This document shows, piece after piece, positions 1 to 9,997 of a stretch of 64,000 nt of DNA. The stretch is taken from positions 3,477,030 to 3,541,029 of the forward strand of contig NW_020194684.1 in assembly GCF_002865645.1 (NCBI RefSeq), given 5' to 3'. The notes under the pieces were generated by a model. The model saw only the letters and a list, made by a program, of their open reading frames with translations. It did not search any database and was not told where the DNA came from. Position 1 is the first letter of the stretch; the number at the start of each line of letters is the position of its first letter. Origin of the DNA: Hyaloscypha bicolor E. Its lineage: Eukaryota > Ascomycota > Leotiomycetes > Helotiales > Hyaloscyphaceae. Made by a program: the position numbers and the translations under genes.

Positions 1-848
1 AGGGCGCTCCTAGAGTTTGAGTGCGCGGGCAAAAGTGTGGCGTTAGAGACGATCAATGGGCGGAGTTTCTGTATTTGGCTCGGAGTAGCTATGACTCTTG
101 AACAGTAGACAGATAGCCTTCAATGACATGTAAAGGCTATTTAACATCCACGTACTGCTTCTCGAAAGCCAGGTGTGAAGCACATTTTAAAAACCGACTT
201 CAACTTGATCCTCGACTTCTCGCGCTGCGGTCGCCATGAAGTAAAGCCATCGATACGCGAATTTGTTTTCACGATTCACTCCGTTTTCCGCTCCCTCTTA
301 ATAATTTCAAATAAGGATTTTTGCCTCCAGAGATCTCCAGTCGTGAATTAAGTTTCGAGTATGGTATGGGATAATACCCTAGCTATACTCACCCTAGCTG
401 CTACACCGGGTACAGCTATAACGGGTTCGGCTTTAAAGAGAGCCGCTCTGCCACAGTAAACATGCATAGTTTCTGGTCTTAAGGCTCGGTTCCCATACTT
501 CCGACCTTTCGATTCTTTTGTTCCTCAGTCTTATTTTTGCAACTTTTTTTGCAACGAGTTGTTGAAGCTCGCGGTGTTCCTTGCAAGCGAGAGGTCCGAA
601 TTTTCTCCTTCAGGCTTAGCTTCAAGCTTCCCCAGAAACCAAGCGTGCCATAGCTGGGTCGCGTCCTACACGCCTGAAAATGTCACTGGCGAAACTTGAA
701 CGCTTCCCTGTCCATGGTGCATGTGAAGATATCGCAACCCAACACGTCGCCGTGACCTGTTTCCATATTTTCTCCCTCCGCCTCCATGCAAACATGAGTG
801 CGCGAATCACGACGTGAATGAAGGGTGCATCTCGCTCAGAGCACCACT
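1..848. other. Intergenic, upstream region of the first gene
   Basis: No coding region that I can support. The stretch holds pyrimidine-rich runs (around 515-555 and 600-640) typical of fungal promoters and 5' leaders, and it ends at the first ATG of the next gene. A 62-codon reading frame on the minus strand at 622-810 has no recognisable composition or motif and is not called. Confidence 0.5.
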
Positions 849-3800
849 ATGACCTCCAATCCAAATGCCGAGCCATCACGCAGCCTTCTCCAACGTCACA
901 CTACATCGAGCACGGGATTCTCGAGTTTGTCGAATCGATTTAGCAGTGCGAGTACCGAGACGGGTGAGAGTAGCACGGCAGTAAGCAAACGGAATAGCCT
1001 CATTACTTCTGGCTTCAGCGATGGCGTGGCAGACGAGGCGACTAGGCAGAAGGGCAGCTTGGATGTAGAGATGCCAAGAAAGGACAGCAGAGGAAGCCAC
1101 AGGAGTCACAGAAGCAGGAATAGTGGTGGATTCCTACTTTCGAATGCGGGATTTGACCAGCCTGTTGAAAATGCTGCGGAAGTACAAGCCCGACAACGAC
1201 ATTCAACTCATGAGAGCAAAGGGAAAGCTCCCCTGAGAAGTGCTGAGAAGAAACATACGAAACGGCGGCCAAATGTCGGGGCCAGTCTAGGCGGGAGCCC
1301 TTTGGCTGCGAACGTTATCAGCGCTGGGACTGAATCACCGGAGCACAGTGGCCATAGGGGAGATTCTGCCGCGGATAAAACAAACGAAGGGGACTCTGCC
1401 ACGAAAGCTGCGGCAACACCGCTGGATGTGGACTCTGCGCAGATTGTCAATCTTGCTTTGAATCTGAGTGAGAGCAGACGAAATGCCTCGAGACGGGTCT
1501 TGTCACAGCCGCTTCCCCAACTTTCGGGAGGTATTGGAGACAGCACTGTGGGAGGGAGCTTACGACAACATCTACAACAGCAACGGCGCGTGCCTCGAAA
1601 CATATCGCCGAAGCCTGATCGCACAGAACGAGCGTCTCGACTCCCCTCAGGGCAGAGAATCAACAGTCCTCTACAAGCAGCCTTCGATACACACCCAGAT
1701 GGGCCATACCAGTACCATTTTTCAGCATCTACATTTGCAAGGGCAGAGAAGGCAAAGAGTGCTATTGAACTGATGGCTCAATATCGTCGGCTTTTGCAAT
1801 TTGTTCCACCGTTAAAACCGCAGACTCTTGAGAGGCTTGACACTGGGAGTACAGCGGGAACTGCTCCTGGTTCACCAACATTTTCGGCGGCATCACGGTC
1901 TGTCTCAGCCTCTGCTCAAGCTCGGCAACTTGGCAGACCATATAACCCATTGCAATACATAAGGAACCGCAAAGTGCGAGCACGGAATTCGAAAGCGATA
2001 GATGGCGAGGCGCAAGGATTTGGAGATGTTTTCAGGGTCATGTCTTGGGTGGACGATGTAACAAAGGAAGCAATTTCCGCCGATTATCAAGCCGCAGACT
2101 GCTTGATGTTACCTGCATTCCCCAAAACTGCTGAAGATGCAGCGTCTCCTCACACTTCACCTCCATCAGCCGGCAAGACTCAAACTACGAGCGCGAAGAT
2201 CAGGCGTCCTAGGATAGACTGGGTCACCAATCCGGCAGATATGATTGCTGATATTTTCTGGCTGGAGCAAGATGACAACAAGAAACTCATTGAGGATCAT
2301 CATGGAAGAATAATCTTTCCCCAACGAACGGAGCTAAGAAGGCCAATTTCAAGAAGAAGTGAGGAGCCAGAGCCGAAAATGGCACCTAGTCCAGCTGTCG
2401 TCAAGAAAGAGACGCCCGAACCGAACCTCCGCATAGACACGAAATTGCCAGAGTTCAAGTCAGTCAAGCCTGACTCCGACAAGGCATACGATAGCCCAGC
2501 ATCGAGGGCACGGCAAAAGTTGCGGGACGTTCGTGATGCTACACGCATTCATCACCGTAATAATGGCTCAATAAATGATCGTCGGTTTCTACGGTCTCGT
2601 AGTCGGTCGGACTCGGACTCCTCGGACAGTGATATGGGAAGGCAAAGGAGAAGACGAAGTGGGACGGTAAGCAGCGCGGATCGTGGCAGGGATATTCTCG
2701 AAAGGCAGATGATGGAGATGCTGGCCAAAGAAGCTAAGCAGACAGAATGGGTAATACCGCATAATCCACAAAGCCAACAGATTGTGGACTCGGCCGAGTC
2801 CCGAAGGCCGTCACAGAATGGGGTTCTCGATAGATACAAAACCTCTTCGTCGCCCAGTCACAGCAGATCCGCGTCATTGGTGAAGCAGGACAGCCGCTTG
2901 AAACGAGATTCTCTGAAGAGAGGCTCATCAGGAAGAGCGAGTCTTGAGGTGCCGGGTGGAAACCCAAGAAGGTCTCTGGAATTCGATTCCACTGCCCCAA
3001 ATTCGCCGGAAACGAAAGCTTCAAAAGCCGAGTATGCCTTTGTTCCGAGCATTGCGATGGATTTGTCTCCACCGAGAAGCAGGAATACATCTCCGAGCCA
3101 CAGACCGCTGTCTAAAGTCAGGTCGAAAATTCTGCCATTCTACGAGCGAACCCGTGACTCTAGTCGTGTACGTGGTGAAGATGAGATTCACGAGATCCTC
3201 TCTGGCTCAAAAGAGCCTACTCCTGAAAGTCCAGATACGCCAGAAGACCGACAACGATCACGAAGCCCAATCAAACGAGTAGAGTCCCGGAAGACAGATG
3301 ACAGCTCGAAGCTAAGCAGGAGAGCTGGCAGTATACGTCGAGGAAAGGGAGAGGATTCGGGGATTCGGGGCTTGTTCAAAGGCAGCAAGAACCCTGTCAC
3401 TAGGGTGAGCGACTTTTTCTGGAAGAAGGAGTCTACTGGCATTTCGTCGGGGTTTTCTACAGACGAGTCGGACACTGAGGATGTGCGATCATCTCAGACG
3501 AAGTCAGAGAAGAAAGGCTCCCGTGAAAGTTCTGCTGGGACACCCCTTGACGAGTTTGATGCCATCGCAGCACGGAAAGAGAAGCCATCGTTCATTCTTG
3601 ACATGCCTGTCTTCACATCGCCTTTTGATCGGCGTGGTAGATCTACACGACCTAAAGATGATCCAGTCTCACCAGAGCCATCAATGAGCCAAGAGAAACA
3701 GGCACGAGAGGAGAGAAGAAAGTTCTCTCGAGCCCATCTCTTGGATCTACCACCACGGATTGATGTCCAGTCTGCCTCTCCTACCTCATCACCTGATCTT

Positions 3801-4652
3801 GGTGCGATGGATCATTCCCATAGGGATTCGTCTGTCTCGGATATCGAATCGACAAGAGGCAGTTACTCGAATGGTGTTCACGACGCAGATGCACGTCTGA
3901 ACGCGATCTTGGGCTTACGCCGAAACGCTCTACCGATCACTGGTCTATCTAGTTTGGAAACAAGTCATGATACACGTCCATCACTGGATGGCAAGCGACA
4001 ATGGTCCATCTCCGACCGTGGCACCTCCGTCAACCGTGGTCCCATGACAAAGCGAGAGATTGCCCGCGTGCGAGCCCTTCTCCTCTCCTCCGGCATCAAA
4101 GCCAAAGAAATCTCCCGTCGAGCAGCCGCTCCCAAAGATATACGAACCGATGAAGGCTCACGGTACAAAGACGTCGCCCTCCTCGCCAAGGAAGAGCTCA
4201 AGCTTGTACCGAAAAGCCAAGAGCATCGCCTCGCTGCAAAGATCATCTCTGAAGATATCCAGCTCTCGTCGCAGATGTGGCACGCGTCAGCTGAAACCTT
4301 CTGCAATACCACTGTCTCTGAACTGCTCGATAAAATCGAGACTCTTCGTTCACGAGTTGGCGATACGCTCACGCCTCTTACAAGGAAAGCGGCTGATGAG
4401 GCGGATGAAGTGTCTAAGGATCTGGTTACGAGCCAAACGTTGCAGGTGAAGAGTATCAGTGATACGATCGCGAAGATGATGCGGAGACGGAGCAGGAAGT
4501 TCAGATGGTTAAGACGCGGGGGCTGGGTGATGGTGGAGTGGGCGCTGGTGGGCGTTATGTGGTGGCTTTGGTTTATGGTTGTGCTTGTCAGGGTTGTAAT
4601 GGGGGTTGGGAGGGGCGCAGTTGCGGCGGTTAGGTGGTTGTTTTGGTTGTAG
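849..4652 (+). CDS. Conserved filamentous-fungal protein with C-terminal membrane segment
   Basis: Single-exon gene of 1,267 codons. The frame opens upstream on a GTG at 825, but the first ATG is at 849 (MTSNPNAEPS) and is used as the start. The N-terminal two thirds is low-complexity and rich in Ser, Arg and Asp. It encloses well-ordered patches that look conserved: YRRLLQFVPPLKP (about 1785-1820), NPLQYIRNRKVRARN (about 1945-1990) and WVTNPADMIADIFWLEQDD (about 2220-2275). The last 45 residues are strongly hydrophobic and Trp-rich (about 4519-4649), suggesting one hairpin or two membrane helices, so the protein is probably tail-anchored in an internal membrane. The length, basic SR-rich tracts and tail are seen directly; membrane location is inference. 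I do not recognise a named family or function. Confidence 0.85.
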   Translation: MTSNPNAEPSRSLLQRHTTSSTGFSSLSNRFSSASTETGESSTAVSKRNSLITSGFSDGVADEATRQKGSLDVEMPRKDSRGSHRSHRSRNSGGFLLSNAGFDQPVENAAEVQARQRHSTHESKGKAPLRSAEKKHTKRRPNVGASLGGSPLAANVISAGTESPEHSGHRGDSAADKTNEGDSATKAAATPLDVDSAQIVNLALNLSESRRNASRRVLSQPLPQLSGGIGDSTVGGSLRQHLQQQRRVPRNISPKPDRTERASRLPSGQRINSPLQAAFDTHPDGPYQYHFSASTFARAEKAKSAIELMAQYRRLLQFVPPLKPQTLERLDTGSTAGTAPGSPTFSAASRSVSASAQARQLGRPYNPLQYIRNRKVRARNSKAIDGEAQGFGDVFRVMSWVDDVTKEAISADYQAADCLMLPAFPKTAEDAASPHTSPPSAGKTQTTSAKIRRPRIDWVTNPADMIADIFWLEQDDNKKLIEDHHGRIIFPQRTELRRPISRRSEEPEPKMAPSPAVVKKETPEPNLRIDTKLPEFKSVKPDSDKAYDSPASRARQKLRDVRDATRIHHRNNGSINDRRFLRSRSRSDSDSSDSDMGRQRRRRSGTVSSADRGRDILERQMMEMLAKEAKQTEWVIPHNPQSQQIVDSAESRRPSQNGVLDRYKTSSSPSHSRSASLVKQDSRLKRDSLKRGSSGRASLEVPGGNPRRSLEFDSTAPNSPETKASKAEYAFVPSIAMDLSPPRSRNTSPSHRPLSKVRSKILPFYERTRDSSRVRGEDEIHEILSGSKEPTPESPDTPEDRQRSRSPIKRVESRKTDDSSKLSRRAGSIRRGKGEDSGIRGLFKGSKNPVTRVSDFFWKKESTGISSGFSTDESDTEDVRSSQTKSEKKGSRESSAGTPLDEFDAIAARKEKPSFILDMPVFTSPFDRRGRSTRPKDDPVSPEPSMSQEKQAREERRKFSRAHLLDLPPRIDVQSASPTSSPDLGAMDHSHRDSSVSDIESTRGSYSNGVHDADARLNAILGLRRNALPITGLSSLETSHDTRPSLDGKRQWSISDRGTSVNRGPMTKREIARVRALLLSSGIKAKEISRRAAAPKDIRTDEGSRYKDVALLAKEELKLVPKSQEHRLAAKIISEDIQLSSQMWHASAETFCNTTVSELLDKIETLRSRVGDTLTPLTRKAADEADEVSKDLVTSQTLQVKSISDTIAKMMRRRSRKFRWLRRGGWVMVEWALVGVMWWLWFMVVLVRVVMGVGRGAVAAVRWLFWL

Positions 4653-6500
4653 AGATTGGATTCCTGTGTTAGTGAGAAGTGGCCCATGAGGGGGTTGTGA
4701 TGAGGGTTGTGGTTTGCGGTTTGCATCAGTGTGGGATGGCATTTGATACCCGATCAGTTAATTGTAATGATGTGTGCACATACTCCTGTCGAAATTGAAG
4801 CCAGCTGCTTATCTGTTCTTTTTTTGTGTGTCTTCCATGTCAATTTCACTCACGCAAGGTCATGAGTTACTTTCGACCCATCTCGGGATCACAATTTTGC
4901 CAGTGCAAACATCATTGCCTTGTGGCAAGTAACCACTTCATGCGAGAGTCGGATTATTTTAGCACATACTTAAAGGTCATACATTTATACTCTCTAAAAT
5001 AATTAGTAATAATGAACTAGGTATTAAGACTTTTTTTCTTATTAATACTAGAGTTAATAAAAATACTTTTATTAATTTAAAGTTGATAGAATAATATGAT
5101 TATCCAGTTTTTGTTAGTCATGGCCTCGTTCATCAAAGATTGTACTGGTCCCACTTGCATCTCAGGAAAGATATAATAGTCGATTCTTCCTCCCACCTTC
5201 GCTCCACTCGTAGTTGGTAAAAGCAAGTGGCCCTTCGAGAGGAAAATAAGAACAATTCAACCACTCCTTTGTAGCTTTAGCGAAAAGAAGTTATCCTGCT
5301 GCGAGGAGGCCTTCAGGGCAAAAACAGGTGGCATTATAGCAAAGCCCAAAGCCACTTTGCCAAGCTTTAATTCATGCATAAGACAATGGTCTTAACTAAG
5401 ACCGGAACCAACACAGAACTATTCTCCCCAAACCAAATTTCCAACTTCTTTGCCCTCGGAGCTGGTCCAGCTCCGCTAATATATGAACATATCCCACAGT
5501 GGCACAATTGAACGGAAAGGAAAAGTGAAGCGAACACAAGATGTGGAATGGCATGTGTTTCTCCTTGGCAAGCCCTGCACAAGCTCGGCGCTGTTTGACT
5601 TGTTATTTTTGCATTGCGTCCCGTACAATGCTCGGTCCCACATATGCTATGCCAACAACGTTGTAGCTACTTGCTCTAGTTGCATCCAAGCCAACAGCTT
5701 GGCAGTTTATTTCGCGGGCCCAACTGACTTCTTTATGTTGTGGATATAGACTTGATTCGAGGTTTGGTGCTTTGGTGCTTGTGATGGAGGGTCTTTGCCA
5801 CATTCGATAACGAGAGGTTGGGCTTCTCGACAGCTTTCGTGCTTGGTGGCAGGTAATGAACAACAGAGAAGGTTCAATTGGTGTTGTGAGGCTAAGCTCC
5901 GTCTTTTGGGACGAGGGAGACACTCGTGGGATTCATTCATGCTTGCTTCTGTAAGGTAAGTTGACCACGATAGACTTCAATACAGGCGGATGATAATCTA
6001 TTGAAGATAAAGAATCTACAGCAGGAAGCGAGGCATACGATTCACTCTCATAAGTTATAGCATTGGAAAGCGAGTTTCGAAGACCTCATTGGAGAAATTG
6101 TTTTGGGGTAAGATGACCCGACCGGAAGTCAGCGATGACAGGGAACAATAGATCAGAAAAGAGATATTAGAGAGCAAGAGATTGAGGCCGCTCAAATCGT
6201 CGTGTCCACACAGCAAATGATTGAGGTATAATATTGTTGTTGTTTGAAGAGTAGAGTGAGGCCTGGAGAAGGTTGGTCGCGAAATGACTAGCGCGTTTTC
6301 TCCACTAAAGTGGTTCGCGCCTTTCGCGTCTCTCCAACCTCCTTCATTTCTCACTTCATCCAACATCTCCACGCTGACTATGTCAATTCCCCTAACATCA
6401 TTCTAGCGTCTCATCAATCAAGATGGGAATTCTCGCAACATCGTTCCAATCCAATTTCCAACCCACGGCATTCTCAATTACCCATCCACAACCCTCAACC
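4653..6500. other. Intergenic, 1.8 kb, with a retroelement scrap
   Basis: No gene recognised. Around 4950-5100 the base composition turns AT-rich and holds a short retroelement fragment (separate entry). The rest is of ordinary composition with only short frames on either strand. The 150 bp before 6501 are pyrimidine-rich and serve as the leader of the next gene. Confidence 0.5.
4983..5093 (+). repeat. Fragment of Ty3/Gypsy protease region
   Basis: About 110 bp align by eye with 15602-15720 inside the large Gypsy element, with most differences being C/T or G/A. In the shared frame both read Asn-Glu-Leu, then Leu-Ile-Asn-Thr, then Phe-Ile-Asn. This resembles a retroviral-type aspartic protease active site in which Asp-Ser/Thr-Gly has decayed to Asn-Thr-Arg/Lys. 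Neither LTRs nor flanking pol sequence are visible here, so it is an orphan scrap. Confidence 0.6.
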
Positions 6501-7226
6501 ATGGTTTTAAAGCGAAAGCGATCCGACTCTGAAATCTCGAGCTCTAGCTCCCTTCTCTCATCACCTCCATCCGCGAGCATGATGCATATTGACAGCTATC
6601 ATTCAATCTCACAGCCATCTCTCTTCTCAGCGAGAACCAGGAAGAGACACAGAGACAACCGACCCGCGGAATCCGACGTCCACCGTATGCGACCCTCCTT
6701 CCCGTCAGCCCAGTCCCTGGCATTAATTCCATCTGCAGAACACACATTATCCCTTCTCTACTCTGCGCAACAAACTCCCCAATCTCAATTCCAAGCCCCT
6801 ACTCCCTTTCAACCACAACAACCAGTCGAATCTCTCCCTGCGAGCAATCAGTCGACGCAGCAATCGACACTGCATTCCTTCTGGGCGATTCCGTCATCTC
6901 TGCGCCAATCATCCCCATCGAGTAATGCCTCGTCATCAGCAAATACACCATCTACAACTTCCGCAATGAATGCATTCTTCCAAGCTACCCATTGTGAAAA
7001 TTGTAATTCTTCGCTCAACCCCTCGGTAGATGCGGGCGGGGATGCAATGGACGTCGATATGATGATGGATATTGATATGGATGGTGGAAATCATTGTTGC
7101 ACTAGCTGTGGGAAGCAGGTGTGCCAAAGCTGTTCGGTTAGCAATCTTGGTGCGGACAAGAAGTGCCTTCATTGCGCCGGACGAAAGGCTTGGATTGGGG
7201 GAATTGGATGGTGTGATCAGGATTAG
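6501..7226 (+). CDS. Small Cys-rich protein with PIP-box-like motif
   Basis: The ATG at 6501 is chosen because it has a strong context (caaccATGG) and is followed by a basic patch (VLKRKRS). The frame extends 26 codons further upstream, to an in-frame ATG at 6423, but that part looks like leader. The product is 241 aa. The N-terminal half is Ser/Gln/Pro-rich. Residues 121-128 read QSTLHSFW, which fits the PCNA-interacting consensus Q-x-x-(L/I/M)-x-x-(F/Y)-(F/Y/W). The C-terminal third has Cys pairs CENC, CCTSCGKQVCQSC and CLHC, spaced like a zinc-binding domain, interrupted by an Asp/Met-rich stretch. It may be a nuclear, DNA-damage or replication-linked protein, which is inference from motifs only. 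Single exon. Confidence 0.75.
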   Translation: MVLKRKRSDSEISSSSSLLSSPPSASMMHIDSYHSISQPSLFSARTRKRHRDNRPAESDVHRMRPSFPSAQSLALIPSAEHTLSLLYSAQQTPQSQFQAPTPFQPQQPVESLPASNQSTQQSTLHSFWAIPSSLRQSSPSSNASSSANTPSTTSAMNAFFQATHCENCNSSLNPSVDAGGDAMDVDMMMDIDMDGGNHCCTSCGKQVCQSCSVSNLGADKKCLHCAGRKAWIGGIGWCDQD

Positions 7227-7643
7227 AGAATGGGACATCGACGAGATAAAAGCAGCGTGTATACTAGTGGCATAGGAAACGGCGTTAGGGTTGGTTGGGG
7301 TCAGGATAACGGGGTTCAGGAAGGGGTCCGTCTGCATCAATAACAACATTGATTTCTGACCGCAGATTTCCCAAAATTCCCTCCAAGTTCAAACTCTTCT
7401 GTTTCCTTTTTTCTTGTCCTCCGATGCCCAACGCCTTTTGGCATGATCAAGTGATCTTTGAATGCCGTTGGCGAAGGAGTTCGTGCCGCCTCCCACAGGC
7501 TTTCCGCAAGGCTGCATCTCGACCCCTGCAACTGCGGCTGAGAGACGGCATACACCCCAAGTTGAACGAGGCTTCAAGACGGCCACGCCTCCACCGACAA
7601 TTCTCTTGACGATAGCCTCTGTCACATATCACGGCCGATTACT
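7227..7643. other. Intergenic
   Basis: Divider between the Cys-rich gene and the CorA-like gene. Several short frames overlap here on both strands, none with recognisable content. A missed first exon of the CorA-like gene cannot be excluded. Confidence 0.4.
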
Positions 7644-9376
7644 ATGGGAATTGATCTCAATCGCGGAGACTTGGAGTATGGATATCCTTCCTTCGAGCGG
7701 GGGACCAAGTTTAGCCTCGAGACAAACTGCCTCTACTTCGATATTCTGAATTATGATGCCTCAAATGGTACAGTGGTCAAGACCTCGAGTGGGGATCTAG
7801 ACGATTCGTCGTTAGAAGACTGGCTGTTTAAGGTTATATCCCTTCCTTATTCATTGGTGCCTTACTCATAAGACCAGGATGTCACCGGGCAAGGAGCAGA
7901 CTCTGAAGGCACAACTGAAATTTTCACTGGCGGCCTCAGACTATTGTAAGCGCATATCTAATCTTCAAAATATCATGGTGGCTGACCTTTACAGACTTGG
8001 ACAGTGCGATTTCGAGTCTGAAAATAGCTATCGTCTCCTCCCCTTCGCAGAAGAGAAGTTCCACATCATCTCCGAACACTTCCAACTCCCCTCCCAATTC
8101 ATTCCCTCAATGACAACCACTTTATCGCGCTCCTTTAAGTTCTCGTGCTCTCCCTCAGGGTCATACATCTTCACCCCCGCAACCTGTGAGTCTCATCCCC
8201 CCTTTACTATCCAACGGCCTCCCATCGAACCAAGGCCCAGGTTTCGTCCACAAAGTAGCCCTCTTTGGCGACGGCCAGTACCACATATCCACCAGCTACT
8301 CTCCCCAACAAAATCTAACCTACGCCCTCCTCCTCTTCAAACCCCGTTACGATGTGCCCTCCCCCTACTCCACCATCATTCAAACACTCACCAACAACCC
8401 CTCACTGGCACCCCACCCACTCTACCTCCCCGTACTCATAGCAGAACTGAGTGTCGAGTCCTCAGCCCCGCGTATCCAGTCCGCGGCCCAACGAATTGAT
8501 GGCCTAGAGCGTGCAGCCGGACAGCATGAGTGGGTTGATCTTGCGGTGGGAGACCCTCTTGCACTCGACTTCCCGTCTGCGACGAAGCAGTTGAATTTCG
8601 CGTCTAGGTGGCTAAACATGGAGATCTGGAGATGCAAAGCGAATCTTCTTGTTCTTGAGAACGTGAAGGCTGAGATTGACTTCCTCCGCAATTGCGACGC
8701 GGGGAATGAGGGGGCTCGAGACTTGAAGGAAGAAGGAGCGAGGTTAAAGGAGTTAATCGCCTATCATGCAAATACATGCCATAATTTTATCCATCGAGCC
8801 GAATTCGAGAATCAGAGGCTGCAGACACAGATTGCGGTCGTATGTCAACCTTCAACCCTCCTATCCCTTCTTCTCCTTCAAGGATTGAATTAAGTGTCTG
8901 ACTAATATTGGCAGGTCTACCAATTCATGGTGCAGAAAGACTCAAAAGTCAATCTCTCGCTCGCGGAAACGACGACCATTATCGCGAGGGAAAGCAAGAA
9001 AGATAGCTCGGCAATGAAGGCTATTGCTGTGCTGACTATGTGTTTCTTGCCCGGGACATTCCTCGCTGTATGTACCACCCTTCCCCTCCTCTCTTGCTAA
9101 TACCCCATTTTCTCGAATTGCAGGAAAGGGGAATGAGCAGAATCTTAACTAATGATATAGGCTCTCTATGCGATGCCATTCTTTAATTGGGACGGCGGTG
9201 ATCTTCCGGTTCTTAAAGATGGGTTTAAGTATTATTGGGCGGTTGCTATTCCGTTGACACTGTTGGTGCTGTGTGTTTGGGTGGGGAGTATGTTGCTGCC
9301 GTGGAGAAGGTGGATGGGTAAGAAGCAGGGACGTGATGTTGAAGCGAACGATGGGGAGAGGATGAAAGGAGAGTGA
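7644..9376 (+). CDS. CorA-like membrane protein (fungal-specific branch)
   Basis: Six exons spliced by hand: 7644-7832, 7878-7945, 7995-8185, 8235-8839, 8915-9067 and 9161-9376 (1,422 nt, 473 aa). Four of the five introns have GTATGT, GTAAGC or GTGAGT donors; the first has a weaker GTTATA donor. CTRAY-like branch sites are visible in most. The fourth exon could begin six bases later. The C-terminus has the layout of CorA-like proteins. A long helical stretch (YQFMVQKDSKVNLSLAE, then IARESKKDSSAMK) leads into TM1 (AIAVLTMCFLPGTFLAALYA), a short loop, TM2 (YWAVAIPLTLLVLCVWVGSML) and a basic tail. The canonical GMN motif after TM1 is absent, as in many fungal-only members, so Mg2+ transport should not be assumed. 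The 5' end is the least certain part. Confidence 0.82.
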
Positions 9377-9997
9377 GAGAGTAGTAAGATCAAGTACGCA
9401 CAGTACGTCCTAGATTTACAACACTCCCTCGGTCTGGGCTCTGGCCATTCGTCAGGCCCGCTTGCTTGGGACAGTATAAAAACCCCTCCCAGCATATATT
9501 AACTGGTTCAATGTGTGGGCAAGTGCTTGCCGACCGGAAAGCCAACGGCTCGAGGACCGAAATTCGCGTCGAAAAGTGTTTCGGATTTTGCTTGATGGGT
9601 CAAGGATCCATTTCCAACTCCCACAGATGTATGAACTTTGCGGTCAATTATCAATTTGCTGTCACCATGTCTCTCATCGACACCTTGATATACAGGGCCT
9701 TGATGATTCTTCTAGAGGTACTTTTTCGACGCTTCTCGCAACGAGATTCGAGTTTTGTCCTCCGAGCCTTCCTCGAGACCCGACAACTTGGGCCTAGATC
9801 GCATTCTGGGTCTTGGTCTCTTGCGCCTCGCATTTGCGTAGATGGCAGGAAAAACTGGGGGAAATACTGTGAAGTTCTCAAATACCGTCACAAGCAGGGC
9901 ATAGCAGCTTATTATTTGTACCTCCTCTTAAAAGATACAATGTCAGAGCATGCAATAGTAGAACGGTAATGAGTGAAGGAAAACCCCTTCACAGGTT
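9377..9997. other. Intergenic
   Basis: Shared 3' region between the CorA-like gene on the plus strand and the membrane-protein gene on the minus strand (convergent pair). Two overlapping plus-strand frames (9466-9969) have no recognisable features. Confidence 0.4.

Noticed and set aside
3965..4726. Long minus-strand frame opposite the 1,267-aa gene
   Set aside because: Mirror frame of the coding strand with His/Thr/Pro-rich content and no motif.
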